A DNA stretch of 64,000 bases from Duganella radicis (lineage in GTDB: Bacteria > Pseudomonadota > Gammaproteobacteria > Burkholderiales > Burkholderiaceae_D), in NCBI RefSeq assembly GCF_009720825.1, contig NZ_WNKY01000007.1:62001-126000 (forward strand), read 5' to 3'. The notes beneath the pieces were generated by a model, which was not told where the DNA came from, searched no databases, and worked only from the letters and a program-made list of their open reading frames with translations. The position numbers and the translations under genes are program-made. Shown piece by piece: positions 1 to 9,185 of this stretch; positions within the stretch are counted from its first letter, which is position 1; each line of letters starts with the position of its first letter.

Positions 1-801
1 CGCCTGTGCGGCGCGCCCGACAGCATCGCCGCGATCGCCCGCCACGGCCTGCCGATGACGGGCTGCCAGCTGCACGCGCCGGTGGCGCCGGGACAGGTGT
101 ACTGCACCATCGGCAATTACCGTGATCAATTGCTGGAGGCGGCGCTGGATGCCGACGACGGCCCGTCCGGACCGCTGGCGCCGCAGCGCCAGGCCGCCAC
201 GCTGGCGATGATCGCAACCCGCCAGCGCGAAGGCGCGCCCTACGTGTGCATGAAAGGCAGCGCCTGCGTGGCCGGGCCGGAGGATGCGTTTTCCATCGGC
301 GACCTGAGCACGCTGGATTGGGAAATTGAAATCGGCGTGGTGATCGGCCGCAGCGCCTGGCGCATTGACCGCGAGGCCGCGATGAGCCATGTGGCCTGCT
401 ACTGCGTGGTCAACGACCTGACCGTGCGTGACCGTGTCTTCCGCGCCGACCTGCCCAAGCTCGGCACCGACTGGCTGCAATCGAAGGCGCGCCCCGGCCT
501 GCTGCCCACGGGTCCTTGGCTGGTACCGGCCTGGCAGGTGGCCGATCCGGCCGCGCTGACGCTGAGCCTGCGCGTGAACGGCGTCATCATGCAGCAAGGC
601 CGGGCCGCCGACATGCTGTTCGACATCGCCGGACAAATCACCTATCTGTCGCAATACACCCGGCTGGAACCGGGCGACCTGATCTGCACTGGCTCGCCGG
701 CTGGCTTCGGCACCCACCACGGCCGCTATCTGCGGGCCGGCGACGTGGTGGAGGCCAGCATCGACGGCATGGGCACGCAAACCCTGCGCTGCGTGCCCTA
801 G
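1..801 (+). CDS. Fumarylacetoacetate hydrolase family protein (5' partial)
   Basis: The reading frame is open from the first base, so the start lies upstream of the window; the ATG at 55 is probably internal. The protein has the C-terminal FAH fold: DWEIEIGVVIGR carries the acidic metal ligands, followed by a VNDLTVRD-like stretch and the closing GDLICTGSPAGFG motif. Members hydrolyse or decarboxylate 2-oxo/1,3-diketo acids (aromatic, sugar-acid or hydroxyproline breakdown) using Mg or Mn. The exact substrate cannot be read from sequence. It converges on the cytochrome gene 31 nt away, so it is not in that operon. Confidence 0.85.
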   Translation, partial: RLCGAPDSIAAIARHGLPMTGCQLHAPVAPGQVYCTIGNYRDQLLEAALDADDGPSGPLAPQRQAATLAMIATRQREGAPYVCMKGSACVAGPEDAFSIGDLSTLDWEIEIGVVIGRSAWRIDREAAMSHVACYCVVNDLTVRDRVFRADLPKLGTDWLQSKARPGLLPTGPWLVPAWQVADPAALTLSLRVNGVIMQQGRAADMLFDIAGQITYLSQYTRLEPGDLICTGSPAGFGTHHGRYLRAGDVVEASIDGMGTQTLRCVP

Positions 802-831
802 CCTCGCTCCCCCGCCACCGTCCGCTGGCCC

Positions 832-1662
832 TTACTTGGACGGCAGCTGACGCAGATACGCCACCAGCGCCGTCAGTTCCTGGCTGCGCATGCCAGCGTA
901 GTAGCTGACCCCCATGGGCGGCCGCACCTGCGTGCCGTCTGGCCGTATGCCCATGGTGATGATGCGCTTTAGCTCCTGGTCAGAATAGCGGGCCAGGTTG
1001 CTGGGCGTGATGTTGGGTGAAACGGTCATGCCCCACGGCCCCTTGAATATCACGCCACCGGTACCGAGGTTGTGCACCACGTCCGGCGCGCCATCGGCGC
1101 CCGGCGCCGAGTGGCATTCGACACAATGGCCCAGCGGTCCGGCCAGGTAGCGGCCATAGGCAATCTTGTCGGCCACCGGGACCTCGGCCACCCTGCCCAG
1201 CGGCGGACCATAATTGGGTGGCAAGGGGAAATGGTAAACCGACTTCGGCACCTTGTTTTTCACCGCCGGCACCGAGCGCAGATAGGTGACGATGGCCGCC
1301 ATATCGCGATCGGAAATGCCGCGGTACATGCCGACCGGCATGGGCGGCCCGATCACCGAGCCGTCGGGACGCTTGCCTTCGCGGATGGCGGTGATGATCT
1401 GGGCGTCGCTCCAGCGGCCGATGCCAGTCTCGCGGTCGGGTGTGATGTTGGCGGCATAGGCTTGGAAGCCGGGGCCGCTGTAGTCGGTGCCGCCGGCCAG
1501 CGTCTTTGCGGCGAGCGGCCCCGATGGCCCTTGCGGCGTATGACAATTGGCGCAGGCGGCGATGGCCTGGCTCAGGTAACGGCCGCGCTCCAGCGGCGTC
1601 GGCGTCGGCGTCGCATGGGCGTTCAGCGCTAGCAGGCTGAACAACAACAAATAGTTTTGCAT
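832..1662 (-). CDS. Periplasmic diheme cytochrome c
   Basis: A 276-residue protein with a short N-terminal signal peptide and two CxxCH haem sites (CANCH near residue 37, CVECH in the second half), each in a class I cytochrome c domain. Both domains have the ITPDRETGIGRWSDAQI / ITPSNLARYSDQEL type segment and a later Met-containing PPMPVGM or PPMGVSY loop that could give the sixth ligand. The organisation resembles cytochrome subunits of alcohol, aldehyde or gluconate dehydrogenases, but no dehydrogenase lies beside it. It follows the outer-membrane protein gene by 15 nt and is probably co-transcribed with it. Confidence 0.85.
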   Translation of the reverse strand: MQNYLLLFSLLALNAHATPTPTPLERGRYLSQAIAACANCHTPQGPSGPLAAKTLAGGTDYSGPGFQAYAANITPDRETGIGRWSDAQIITAIREGKRPDGSVIGPPMPVGMYRGISDRDMAAIVTYLRSVPAVKNKVPKSVYHFPLPPNYGPPLGRVAEVPVADKIAYGRYLAGPLGHCVECHSAPGADGAPDVVHNLGTGGVIFKGPWGMTVSPNITPSNLARYSDQELKRIITMGIRPDGTQVRPPMGVSYYAGMRSQELTALVAYLRQLPSK

Positions 1663-1677
1663 GATGGGTCCCCTGTC

Positions 1678-2499
1678 TCAGAAGTGCTGCTCGGCCACCA
1701 GCATCAAGGTATTGGCCTTGGATCCGGGCACCACCCGCGGATCGCTGCCGAACTTGTTGCGCCAGTATTCGTAGGCGAGGCCGGCCTTGGCGCCGCTGTG
1801 GCTCAGGTCAAACAGCAGTTCGGTATGGAGCAAGGTTTCCGGACGGGTCGGCGTGCCGAAACCGTCAGCGCCCTTCTTGCCGATCTGCGAGAAGATGCCC
1901 TTCCATGCCGCTTGCCAGCCCAGGTTGAGCGGAATCAGCCAAGCCGCATCGACGCAATAGGTGGTATCAAAATCAACCGCCTTGCCAACCATGCCGTTGT
2001 GATTGTCTTCGTGGTAGGCGTACAGGCCCAACTCCAGATACCCCTTGGGCACCGCCAAGTCGAAGGCGACGCCGCCGTACAGCTTGCGCGGCGATGGCGC
2101 AAACGGACTGTTCTTCGCGCCGACGTCGTAGCGGCCAGCGAGCGACACGTCCTTGACGGGACCGAACGCCACCGGCTGGCCGGACAGGCCGCTCAGCGAC
2201 AAAGTGCGGCGGTACAAGGCGTACAGCTCCTGCGCGCCGCCACCACCGCTGTTGGCCGGGTCGGCGCTGTCCGACTTCAACAGCTGTCCCACCAGCAGAT
2301 TCTTGCCCAGCTTGTCGCCGCTGACGTAGGTGTATTCGATGATCGCCTTCTCGACCGGCTGCGAAATGCCAGGTTCGCCAAAGCGGTCGCCAAGTTTCAG
2401 CCCGATCGCGCTGTCGCTCCAGTCCGCTGCATGAACGGTTGCGGCGCAACCGAGCAACAACGTCCACGCCCTCCCTCGGGGATTGCAAAATGTGTGCAT
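1678..2499 (-). CDS. Small outer-membrane beta-barrel protein (Tsx/envelope-protein-like)
   Basis: A 273-residue protein with a signal peptide ending near HAADWSDS, alternating hydrophobic/polar strands and a C-terminal Phe (AEQHF), the usual Omp85 recognition residue of outer-membrane barrels. The start ADWSDSAIGLKLGDRFGEPG and the pattern of repeated aromatic strands recall Tsx-like nucleoside channels and the outer envelope proteins often annotated in Oxalobacteraceae. The start is set by a strong AAGGAGA Shine-Dalgarno 7 nt upstream. The two palindromes upstream suggest repressor control. The substrate is unknown. Confidence 0.7.
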   Translation of the reverse strand: MHTFCNPRGRAWTLLLGCAATVHAADWSDSAIGLKLGDRFGEPGISQPVEKAIIEYTYVSGDKLGKNLLVGQLLKSDSADPANSGGGGAQELYALYRRTLSLSGLSGQPVAFGPVKDVSLAGRYDVGAKNSPFAPSPRKLYGGVAFDLAVPKGYLELGLYAYHEDNHNGMVGKAVDFDTTYCVDAAWLIPLNLGWQAAWKGIFSQIGKKGADGFGTPTRPETLLHTELLFDLSHSGAKAGLAYEYWRNKFGSDPRVVPGSKANTLMLVAEQHF

Positions 2500-2548
2500 C
2501 GTGTCTCCTTATGTTTTTATGGATGTCGCCTGCCAGGCAGGACAACAT

Positions 2549-2562
2549 TGCTAACGTTAGCA
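2549..2562. promoter_or_regulatory. LacI-type operator palindrome 1
   Basis: TGCTAACGTTAGCA is a perfect 14-bp palindrome with a central CG, the form bound by LacI/GalR-family repressors. It lies about 50 nt upstream of the outer-membrane protein start, just downstream of a GATAAT-like -10 element on the minus strand (2575-2580). No LacI-family gene is visible in the window, so the regulator must be encoded elsewhere. Confidence 0.6.
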
Positions 2563-2605
2563 CTATTTTCTGATATTATCCATAACTTATTTGTTAGTCT
2601 TGATG

Positions 2606-2619
2606 TGCTATCGTTAGCC
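2606..2619. promoter_or_regulatory. LacI-type operator half-matching palindrome 2
   Basis: TGCTATCGTTAGCC matches the perfect palindrome at 2549-2562 at 12 of 14 positions, centre to centre 57 bp away. The two sites bracket the candidate -10 box of the outer-membrane protein promoter, an arrangement that suits cooperative or looping repression. This site is also the nearer of the two to the 3' end of the GH27 gene. Confidence 0.5.
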
Positions 2620-2691
2620 AAATCGGCGACAGCGTGGACCGGTGTGAGATGTTGTGCATCGCCGCGCTCGCGGGCGATGCACAGATGGAGA

Positions 2692-4605
2692 TTACTTCGA
2701 CAACAGCGCCGCCTCGCCCCAAGTGACCGGCAACTGCTCGTTGCCGGCGGCTGCGCTGCGCGCCACCAGCTCGATCAGCTTGACGCCGCTGACATCGGCG
2801 CTCAGTGCTTGCGCCGGCTGGCCCCAGCGCAGCGCCTTGCTGCTGGCCAGCAGCCTGCCGTCGCCATAGATCATGAAGGTGACGCCGCGCGCGCGGTCCT
2901 GCGCGGAATCGTCCACGCCCACCTGCGCGCTCAGGCGGCGATGCCCCAAGTTGCGCACCTCCAGCCGCGAATTGGCCAGGACGCCGATGCCGGCGGCGTA
3001 AGGCTTGCCGGCGATCTGCAAAGTCTGGCCATACGGCGTGCTGTCGGCGCGCGCGCCGCCCCAGCCGGCGTACATCGGCCGCTCGCCCGCGCCCTTGGTG
3101 CCGCTCCAGCCGGCCGACGAGCGGAAGATGGACGGATCGGCCTGCGGCCGCACCACACCGTCCACCGCCGGATTCACATTGCCGGTCTGCTCGGACAGAT
3201 ACAGCCCATCGGCCAGCACGCGCGTGCCGTCGACACGGAAGATGCGCGTTTCGCGCGGCGCCACGCGCACCTTGGTCTCGTTGGTGAAACTGGTCTTTTC
3301 CTTGCTCCACAGGTCGGTCAGCGTGACCGGCGCATCCTGGCGCAACTTCAGATGCGCGGCGGTGAGATCGGCCTCGACCGGTCCCAGCCCGCGGTTGAAG
3401 ATGGCCACCGCCTTTTGCCCTGACGCCAGCTGCTTGACCAGGATTTGCAGGTCGTCGGCGTCATACGCCAGCGTGGCCTGGTTGCCAGCCGGGTCCTGAT
3501 TCAAGGCGATGATGTCGACATTGCCGACGATGTCCATCAACGGCTGCGCCATGCTGCGCAGGTCGGCGCCGATCATCAGTGGCGCATTCAGCATGGCCCA
3601 CAGCGCGAAGTGCGAGCGCGCCTCCACCAGATGGCCGGCATCGAAATCGCCCTTGCCGATGTACAGCATGTCGGGGTCGTTCCAGCTGCCCGGATGGGCG
3701 TACAGTTCGCGCCGTGAGGCGCTGTCGAAATTGGTCAGCATGCGCGCCCACGCCGGCGTGATGTCGTCGCTGGTGCGCGAGATGTTGCCGAAGTTTTTGC
3801 CCCAGGCGCGCACGTCGGCCGCGCCCCACACGCACAGCGACAGCAGGTAGTCGCCATCCGGATTGTGACGTTGCAGCGCGCGGTTGATGTCGGTGAATTC
3901 CGCCTGCACCGCCGGGATGTTGGTGCGGCTGACCGATTGCAGGTCCAGCACCGGCGGCAGCGCCCGGTACTGGCCGGAGCGCACTTTCGGGCTGTCGGCG
4001 CCGTAGGCGCGCAGGCCGCAGCCATCGACCTTGATGAAGTCGAAGCCCCAGTCGCTGAAATACAACGCGATGTCCTGGTCGACGTGGCCGTACAGGCCGA
4101 CCTCGCGCTCCAGCACACTGCCCTTCGGCAGGTCGGTATCGTCGCTGGAATAAGCCTGCGAGCAGGTGTTGCGGCCGAGGTCGGAATAAATCCCGGCCTT
4201 GAGGCCCATCGCGTGCAGTTGGTCGGTGAAGGGACGGAAGCTGCTGGCGCCGCCGCCGGCCGACGACGGGAAACGGTCGGGCCGTATCACCAGCCGGCCG
4301 TCCGGCTGCTGGCGCCGCAGCGCCCAGCCGTCATCGATGTTGATGTAGCGGTAGCCGCTGGCGGCCAGGCCGCTGTCGACGATGCGCCGGGCCGAGCCCA
4401 GTATCTTCGCTTCGTCGATGTCGGTGCCGAAGGCATTCCAACTGCTCCACCCCATCGGCGGCGTGGCGGCGCGGCCGGCGGCATACGCGCTCCAGCGCGC
4501 GCCCGGCGCCAGCGGATCGGGCGCCGCATGGGCCACGGGCGCCGACAGGCACATGGCAATCAGGGCCGCACAAGGGCGCAAGCGGATCGGTGTTTTCTTT
4601 TGCAT
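2692..4605 (-). CDS. GH27 alpha-galactosidase-type glycosidase with C-terminal NPCBM domain
   Basis: A secreted 637-residue enzyme. It has a signal peptide (ends around AHAAPD) and then a GH27 barrel opening with TPPMGWSSWNAFG. The nucleophile region is FIKVDGCG (Asp about 194) and the acid/base region is SRTSDDITPAW. After the small beta-domain, residues about 470-637 form an NPCBM-type carbohydrate-binding module. GH27 enzymes cleave terminal alpha-galactose or beta-L-arabinopyranose. The ATG at 4605 has GGGAG 9 nt upstream; an ATG at 4623 overlapping the previous stop is an alternative. It is last in an operon with the esterase. In this setting it may trim side chains of hemicellulose. Confidence 0.85.
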   Translation of the reverse strand: MQKKTPIRLRPCAALIAMCLSAPVAHAAPDPLAPGARWSAYAAGRAATPPMGWSSWNAFGTDIDEAKILGSARRIVDSGLAASGYRYINIDDGWALRRQQPDGRLVIRPDRFPSSAGGGASSFRPFTDQLHAMGLKAGIYSDLGRNTCSQAYSSDDTDLPKGSVLEREVGLYGHVDQDIALYFSDWGFDFIKVDGCGLRAYGADSPKVRSGQYRALPPVLDLQSVSRTNIPAVQAEFTDINRALQRHNPDGDYLLSLCVWGAADVRAWGKNFGNISRTSDDITPAWARMLTNFDSASRRELYAHPGSWNDPDMLYIGKGDFDAGHLVEARSHFALWAMLNAPLMIGADLRSMAQPLMDIVGNVDIIALNQDPAGNQATLAYDADDLQILVKQLASGQKAVAIFNRGLGPVEADLTAAHLKLRQDAPVTLTDLWSKEKTSFTNETKVRVAPRETRIFRVDGTRVLADGLYLSEQTGNVNPAVDGVVRPQADPSIFRSSAGWSGTKGAGERPMYAGWGGARADSTPYGQTLQIAGKPYAAGIGVLANSRLEVRNLGHRRLSAQVGVDDSAQDRARGVTFMIYGDGRLLASSKALRWGQPAQALSADVSGVKLIELVARSAAAGNEQLPVTWGEAALLSK

Positions 4606-4622
4606 CAAGGTCTCCCGTGCCA

Positions 4623-6581
4623 TCAGCGCACATCGAGCTCAAACGGCGCGGCCGGCAGGTCGTCGCCACTGAACAGGTTGACGAACGGGGCGTCGGACCA
4701 GGCGTAGCGCACCCGCGTCACCTCCGCCGTGGCGGCGCCCGGCAGGCGCACGGTGTCGCCGGCCGCGCGCGCGTCGGCATAGCGGCAGGCCGTGCCGGCG
4801 CAGACTTCAAAGCCGAGGGCGCGATCGGAGGAATAGGTGGCCAGGCCGCCGCCGGTATCGCGGAAGGTGACCACGATGTCGTCGCCGCTGCGCTGGGCCG
4901 ACACCGCGTACGGGCTGCCCGGCGCAATCTGTTCGCCGTACGCCACGGCGCGCGCGGCGCGCGCCAAGCGTTCGCCGACCAGGGTTTTCTGGGTCGGATG
5001 GATGTCGTAGCGGTCGCCTACGTCCAGCGTGACCGCCAGCCCGGCATGGGCGTCGCCGGCCACGGACGCGGCCTGCGCGGCGCGCAGCTCGGCCCAGCCG
5101 GACTGGCCGGGCGCCTTGGACGGCGTGCCAAAGGTAGTCAGCTGGGCGATCATGAACGGCAGTTCCGGCTGGCCGAAACGCTGGCGCCAGTCGCGCATCA
5201 GCAGCGGCAGCAGGGTACGGTATTCCTGCGCCGCGCCGGCGTTGGACTCGCCCTGATACCAGGCCGCCAGCTTGAACTTGTAGCCAAGCAGCGGCGCGAT
5301 CATGCCGTTGTACAGGGTGGTCAGGCTGGTCGGCACGTCCCACGGCGCCGGCGGCACCGACAGCCCTTTCAGGGCGCTGCCGCGCCGCACCTTCCACACC
5401 GCCGGCAGCGCGATCCGCTGGCCGCCGGCCAAGCCGATGCCGCGGCTGTCCGGCTGGCCCGACAGGCCGCCGCCCTGCCCGCCGCTCAGCACGCGCACGG
5501 CGATCACATTGCGGCCCGGCTTGAACACGCCGGCCGGCACGTCGTAGTCGCGCCAGACCCACGGGGTGCTGGAACCACCCACGCGCACGCCGTTGACCCA
5601 GGTGGTGTCATAGGTATCGGCCGGTCCCAGATGCAGCTGGTTGGCCTGGCGCGCCTGTTCCGCCGTCAGGGTGACGCTGGTGCGATACCAGGCCACGCCA
5701 TCGAAATCCTTGAAGCCGGCCAGGCCGCTGTCTTTCCACGAGCCGCTGGGCGTGACCGCGGGCCAGGCGCTGTCGTCAAAGTCCGGCGCGCGCCAGCCGC
5801 GCTGCCCGGCCGCGGCCGGGTCGTGCGCGTCCCACCAGGCATCGTTGCGCACTTCCTCGGCGCGCATGCCGGCGGCGCGGTCGGCGCCGTATTGCGCCAA
5901 GGCGGCGACGCCGGCCTGATAATCGGCCAGGGTGCCGAGCGAATCGGCGGTGATCCAGCTCTGGATGGTGGTACCGCCCCAACTGGCGTGGATGAAGCCG
6001 ACCGGGATCTTGTAACGGGCCTGGAGCGAGCGCGCCATGTAGTAGCAGACGGCGGAGGCGTCGCCCACCGTTTTCGGCGTCAGCGGCGTCCATGCGACCT
6101 CGCCCTTGAGTTCTTCCTGCGGCGTGGCGGCGCTGGTTTTCTGCACGTTCAGGTAGCGCAACTGGGTGTTGTTGGCGCCCCAGGTGGCGCCGATGGCGTT
6201 GGTCGAGTTGCTGACGGCAAATTCCATATTGGACTGGCCCGAGCACAGGTAGACGTCGCCGATCAGGATGTCGCTACGGCTGACCGTATGACCGCCGGAG
6301 CTGACTTTCAGGTTGTAGGGGCCGCCTGCCGGCTGCGGCGGCAGGGCGATGCGCCATTTGCCGCGCGCGTCGGCGCTGCCGGTGACGGTCTGGCCGCCCA
6401 GCGTGACGGCCACCTCGCGCCCGGCGTCGGCCGTGCCCCAGATGGTCAGCGGTTGATCGCGTTGCAGCACGGCGTGGTCGGAAAAGATGCGCGCCAGGCC
6501 CAGTTCGGCGGCGTGCGAAGGCAGGCACAGACAGGCAGCGGCCAGCGCCAGCAGGCGCGCCGCATTGCGGTTTGTCTCCAT
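4623..6581 (-). CDS. Secreted SGNH / sialate O-acetylesterase-like esterase
   Basis: A 652-residue protein with signal peptide (cleavage near SHAAELG). The SASA-type domain starts at VYLCSGQSNMEF, where the Ser is the nucleophile, and ends with the DRYDIHPTQK Asp-His pair. A galactose-binding-like insert (about residues 270-400, AWYRTSVTL and LGPADTYDTTWVNG) separates the two halves, as in sialate O-acetylesterases. Related enzymes in xyloglucan loci of Xanthomonas and Cellvibrio de-acetylate galactosyl side chains; that role is inferred from the GH74/GH31 neighbours. The start was chosen at 6581, with GAGGAA upstream and a clean signal peptide. It is divergent from the alpha-xylosidase gene. 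Confidence 0.85.
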   Translation of the reverse strand: METNRNAARLLALAAACLCLPSHAAELGLARIFSDHAVLQRDQPLTIWGTADAGREVAVTLGGQTVTGSADARGKWRIALPPQPAGGPYNLKVSSGGHTVSRSDILIGDVYLCSGQSNMEFAVSNSTNAIGATWGANNTQLRYLNVQKTSAATPQEELKGEVAWTPLTPKTVGDASAVCYYMARSLQARYKIPVGFIHASWGGTTIQSWITADSLGTLADYQAGVAALAQYGADRAAGMRAEEVRNDAWWDAHDPAAAGQRGWRAPDFDDSAWPAVTPSGSWKDSGLAGFKDFDGVAWYRTSVTLTAEQARQANQLHLGPADTYDTTWVNGVRVGGSSTPWVWRDYDVPAGVFKPGRNVIAVRVLSGGQGGGLSGQPDSRGIGLAGGQRIALPAVWKVRRGSALKGLSVPPAPWDVPTSLTTLYNGMIAPLLGYKFKLAAWYQGESNAGAAQEYRTLLPLLMRDWRQRFGQPELPFMIAQLTTFGTPSKAPGQSGWAELRAAQAASVAGDAHAGLAVTLDVGDRYDIHPTQKTLVGERLARAARAVAYGEQIAPGSPYAVSAQRSGDDIVVTFRDTGGGLATYSSDRALGFEVCAGTACRYADARAAGDTVRLPGAATAEVTRVRYAWSDAPFVNLFSGDDLPAAPFELDVR

Positions 6582-6762
6582 CAGGATTCCTCGTTCATGA
6601 TTGTCGTTATCCGTTCGATTGTGCGATTTTGCAATTTGCCGGGCAATTATGAAAATCACCAAATCTGTGAACGTAATTGACGAAAGCCGGCGCCAGCGCT
6701 GTTGGCGCGCGGCCCGAATCGCTAGAATCCGGATTCCGTTACCTTTCATTCAAGGAAGAACC

Positions 6763-9072
6763 ATGACGAAATCCCAGCTGCGCGTGGCTGTCGCGCTCGC
6801 CCTGTCGTCGCTGTGCGCGGCGACCATCCCGGCCCGCGCGGAGGCGCCTTTGCCGGCCGCGCACGCCGCCACCCAGGACGCGCGCGGCCTGCGCCTGACG
6901 ACCGCGCAGGGGACGCTGCGGATCGAACCATGGAGCGACCGCATCGTCCATGTGCTGGCGGGCCCGGCCACCGGCTGGGATGGCAATTACAACCCGGCCG
7001 TCATCGCCCAGCCGCGCAAGGTCGACTGGCGCGTGACGGAAACCCCGGAGTACTACCAGCTGGCCACGCCGGCGCTGCAAGTGCGGGTGGCGCGCGACAG
7101 CGGCAAGGTCAGCTTCCACGACACGCAGGGCAAGCTGCTGCTGACCGAGTCCGGGCGCGAGATCGACCAGGCCGGCGTGACGCAGGGCTACGACTATAAC
7201 GGCCCGGTGTTCGGCCTGGGCCAGCACCAGAACGGCAAGCTGGACTATCGCGGCAGCTCGGTGCGCCTCCAGCAGGCCAACCGCGACGTGGCGGTGCCGA
7301 TGCTGGTGACGCCGGACGGTTTCGGCATCCTGTGGAACAATGCGGCCGTCACCCAGGTGGAGGTCGGCCTGCCGGCCGGCCATCACGCCGTGAGCATTCA
7401 GTCCGAGGCGGGCCAGGGCGTCGACTATCACTTCATCCTCGGGCCGGAGCTGGACCAAGTGGTGGCCGGCTACCGCGAGCTGACCGGGCGCGCGCCCATG
7501 ATGGCGCGCTGGACCTGGGGCCTGTGGCAATCGAAGGAACATTACAAGACCCAGGCCGAGCTGCTGGAGGTGGCCGCGCGCTACCGCCAGATGAAGGTGC
7601 CGCTGGACGCTGTGGTGCAGGACTGGCAATACTGGCAGCCCGGCGCCTGGGGCGATCACCAGATGGACCCGGCCCGCTTCCCGGACCCGAAAGCCATGGT
7701 CGATCAGTTGCATGCGCAGAACGTGCACGCCATCATTTCGGTCTGGGCCCGCTTTGACGCCGGCACCCGCAACGCCGCCGAACTGGAGGCGGCCGGCGTG
7801 CTGTATCCGGGTCTGTACAACAACGTCTACCCGGCCGGCAAGGGCCGCTGGTACGACGCTTACGCGCCGGCCGGCCGCAAGCTGTACTGGGAGCAGATCA
7901 GCCGCTCGCTCGGCAAGGCCGGCTGGGACGGCTGGTGGCTGGACGCCAGCGAGGCCGAGCTGGGCGGCTGGTGGGGCCAGATGCGCGAGGTGACCACCGG
8001 CGCCGGCCCCGGCAAGCAAGTCTACAACGCCTACCCGCTGCTGCATACCAGCGCCGTGTTTGAAGGCACGAGCAAGGATGCGCCGTCCAGGCGGCCCTTC
8101 ATCCTGACGCGCTCGGCCTACGCGGGCCAGCAGCGCAACGCCGCCCTCACCTGGTCCGGCGACACCATGGGCACCTGGGACGTGTTCCGCATGCAGCTGC
8201 CGGCCGCGCTCAACTTCACGCTGAGCGGCATTCCCTACTGGTCGGCCGACATCGGCGGCTTCTTTGGCGGCGATCCGGCCGATCCGGCTTATGCCGAGCT
8301 GTACACGCGCTGGTACCAGTTCGGCGCCTTCAACCCGATGTTCCGCGTGCACGGCACCGGCGAAGGGAAGGAAATCTGGCGCTTCAACGCCGCCACCCAG
8401 AAGATCCTGCGCGATACCACCCAGCTGCGCTATCGCCTGCTGCCGTATATTTATGCGGCCTCGTGGGACGTCACCAGCCGCCACGGCACCATGATGCGCG
8501 CGCTGGCGATGGACTTCCGCAACGACGCCCAGGCCGTCGCCACCGCCGACCAGTACATGTTCGGCAAGGCGCTGCTGGTGGCGCCGGTGATGACGCCCAA
8601 CACCGACGTGCGCACCGTCTACCTGCCGGCCAAACAGGACTGGTTCGATTTCTGGACCGGCAAGCGCTACGCCGGCGGCAAGGTGGTGGCGGCCAAGGCC
8701 GATATCGCCACCATTCCGCTGTTCGCCCGCGCGGGCAGCATCCTGCCGCTGGGACCGGACGTGCAATATGCCGACCAGAAGAGCGAGCAGCCGGTCGAGC
8801 TGCGTGTCTATCCGGGCCAGGACGGCAGTGTCGAACTGTATGACGACGCCGGCGACGGCCAGGGCTACACCCAGGGCGAGTACGCCACCCGCGCCATCCG
8901 CTGGAACCAGGCCAGCGGCAAGCTGGCCATCGCGCCGTGGCAGGGCAACTTCCCCGGCCTGCGCGGCGAGCAAGCCTTTGTGGTGCGCTGCGCCGCCGCG
9001 CCGGCCAGCCCGGGCGTGCGCGTGACGGCTGGCGGCAAGACGGTCGAGGTGGCGCTGCCGGGCTGCCGCTAA
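6763..9072 (+). CDS. GH31 glycosidase, probable alpha-xylosidase
   Basis: A secreted 769-residue GH31 enzyme with signal peptide ending near ARAEAPLP. The catalytic nucleophile is Asp394 in DGWWLDASEAE and the acid/base is Asp467 in TWSGDTMGTWD. An N-terminal beta-sandwich and C-terminal beta-domains (DWFDFWTGKRYAGG, then a DUF5110-like end) flank the barrel. The WLDASE form is that of alpha-xylosidases, which remove xylose from the non-reducing end of xyloglucan oligosaccharides. The start has AAGGAAGAA upstream. It is followed 113 nt later by GH74 in the same direction, a pairing that strongly suggests xyloglucan use. Confidence 0.88.
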   Translation: MTKSQLRVAVALALSSLCAATIPARAEAPLPAAHAATQDARGLRLTTAQGTLRIEPWSDRIVHVLAGPATGWDGNYNPAVIAQPRKVDWRVTETPEYYQLATPALQVRVARDSGKVSFHDTQGKLLLTESGREIDQAGVTQGYDYNGPVFGLGQHQNGKLDYRGSSVRLQQANRDVAVPMLVTPDGFGILWNNAAVTQVEVGLPAGHHAVSIQSEAGQGVDYHFILGPELDQVVAGYRELTGRAPMMARWTWGLWQSKEHYKTQAELLEVAARYRQMKVPLDAVVQDWQYWQPGAWGDHQMDPARFPDPKAMVDQLHAQNVHAIISVWARFDAGTRNAAELEAAGVLYPGLYNNVYPAGKGRWYDAYAPAGRKLYWEQISRSLGKAGWDGWWLDASEAELGGWWGQMREVTTGAGPGKQVYNAYPLLHTSAVFEGTSKDAPSRRPFILTRSAYAGQQRNAALTWSGDTMGTWDVFRMQLPAALNFTLSGIPYWSADIGGFFGGDPADPAYAELYTRWYQFGAFNPMFRVHGTGEGKEIWRFNAATQKILRDTTQLRYRLLPYIYAASWDVTSRHGTMMRALAMDFRNDAQAVATADQYMFGKALLVAPVMTPNTDVRTVYLPAKQDWFDFWTGKRYAGGKVVAAKADIATIPLFARAGSILPLGPDVQYADQKSEQPVELRVYPGQDGSVELYDDAGDGQGYTQGEYATRAIRWNQASGKLAIAPWQGNFPGLRGEQAFVVRCAAAPASPGVRVTAGGKTVEVALPGCR

Positions 9073-9105
9073 GCCTGTACGGCGCCGGTGATAAATTTCA
9101 TTGGG

Positions 9106-9129
9106 GCAATTGGTAATTTTTAGAATTGC
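9106..9129. promoter_or_regulatory. Inverted repeat upstream of the GH74 gene
   Basis: GCAATT (9106-9111) and AATTGC (9124-9129) face each other across 12 nt between the GH31 stop and the GH74 start. GCAATT also occurs twice in the divergent esterase/GH31 intergenic region (about 6631 and 6643). This could be a shared operator, but the arms are only 6 bp and AT-rich. Confidence 0.25.
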
Positions 9130-9185
9130 GGCGCCAATACGGCGTCCGTATGCTGCACCGATCATACTTACAATGAGAGGTGAAA

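Noticed and set aside
4590..6680. A 696-codon plus-strand frame antisense to the esterase
   Set aside because: The minus frame has a signal peptide and catalytic motifs; the plus frame is rich in Arg/Gly/Ala with no motif and no ribosome site.
6739..9165. An 808-codon minus-strand frame antisense to the GH31 gene
   Set aside because: It is a mirror of the GH31 coding sequence with no recognisable domain.
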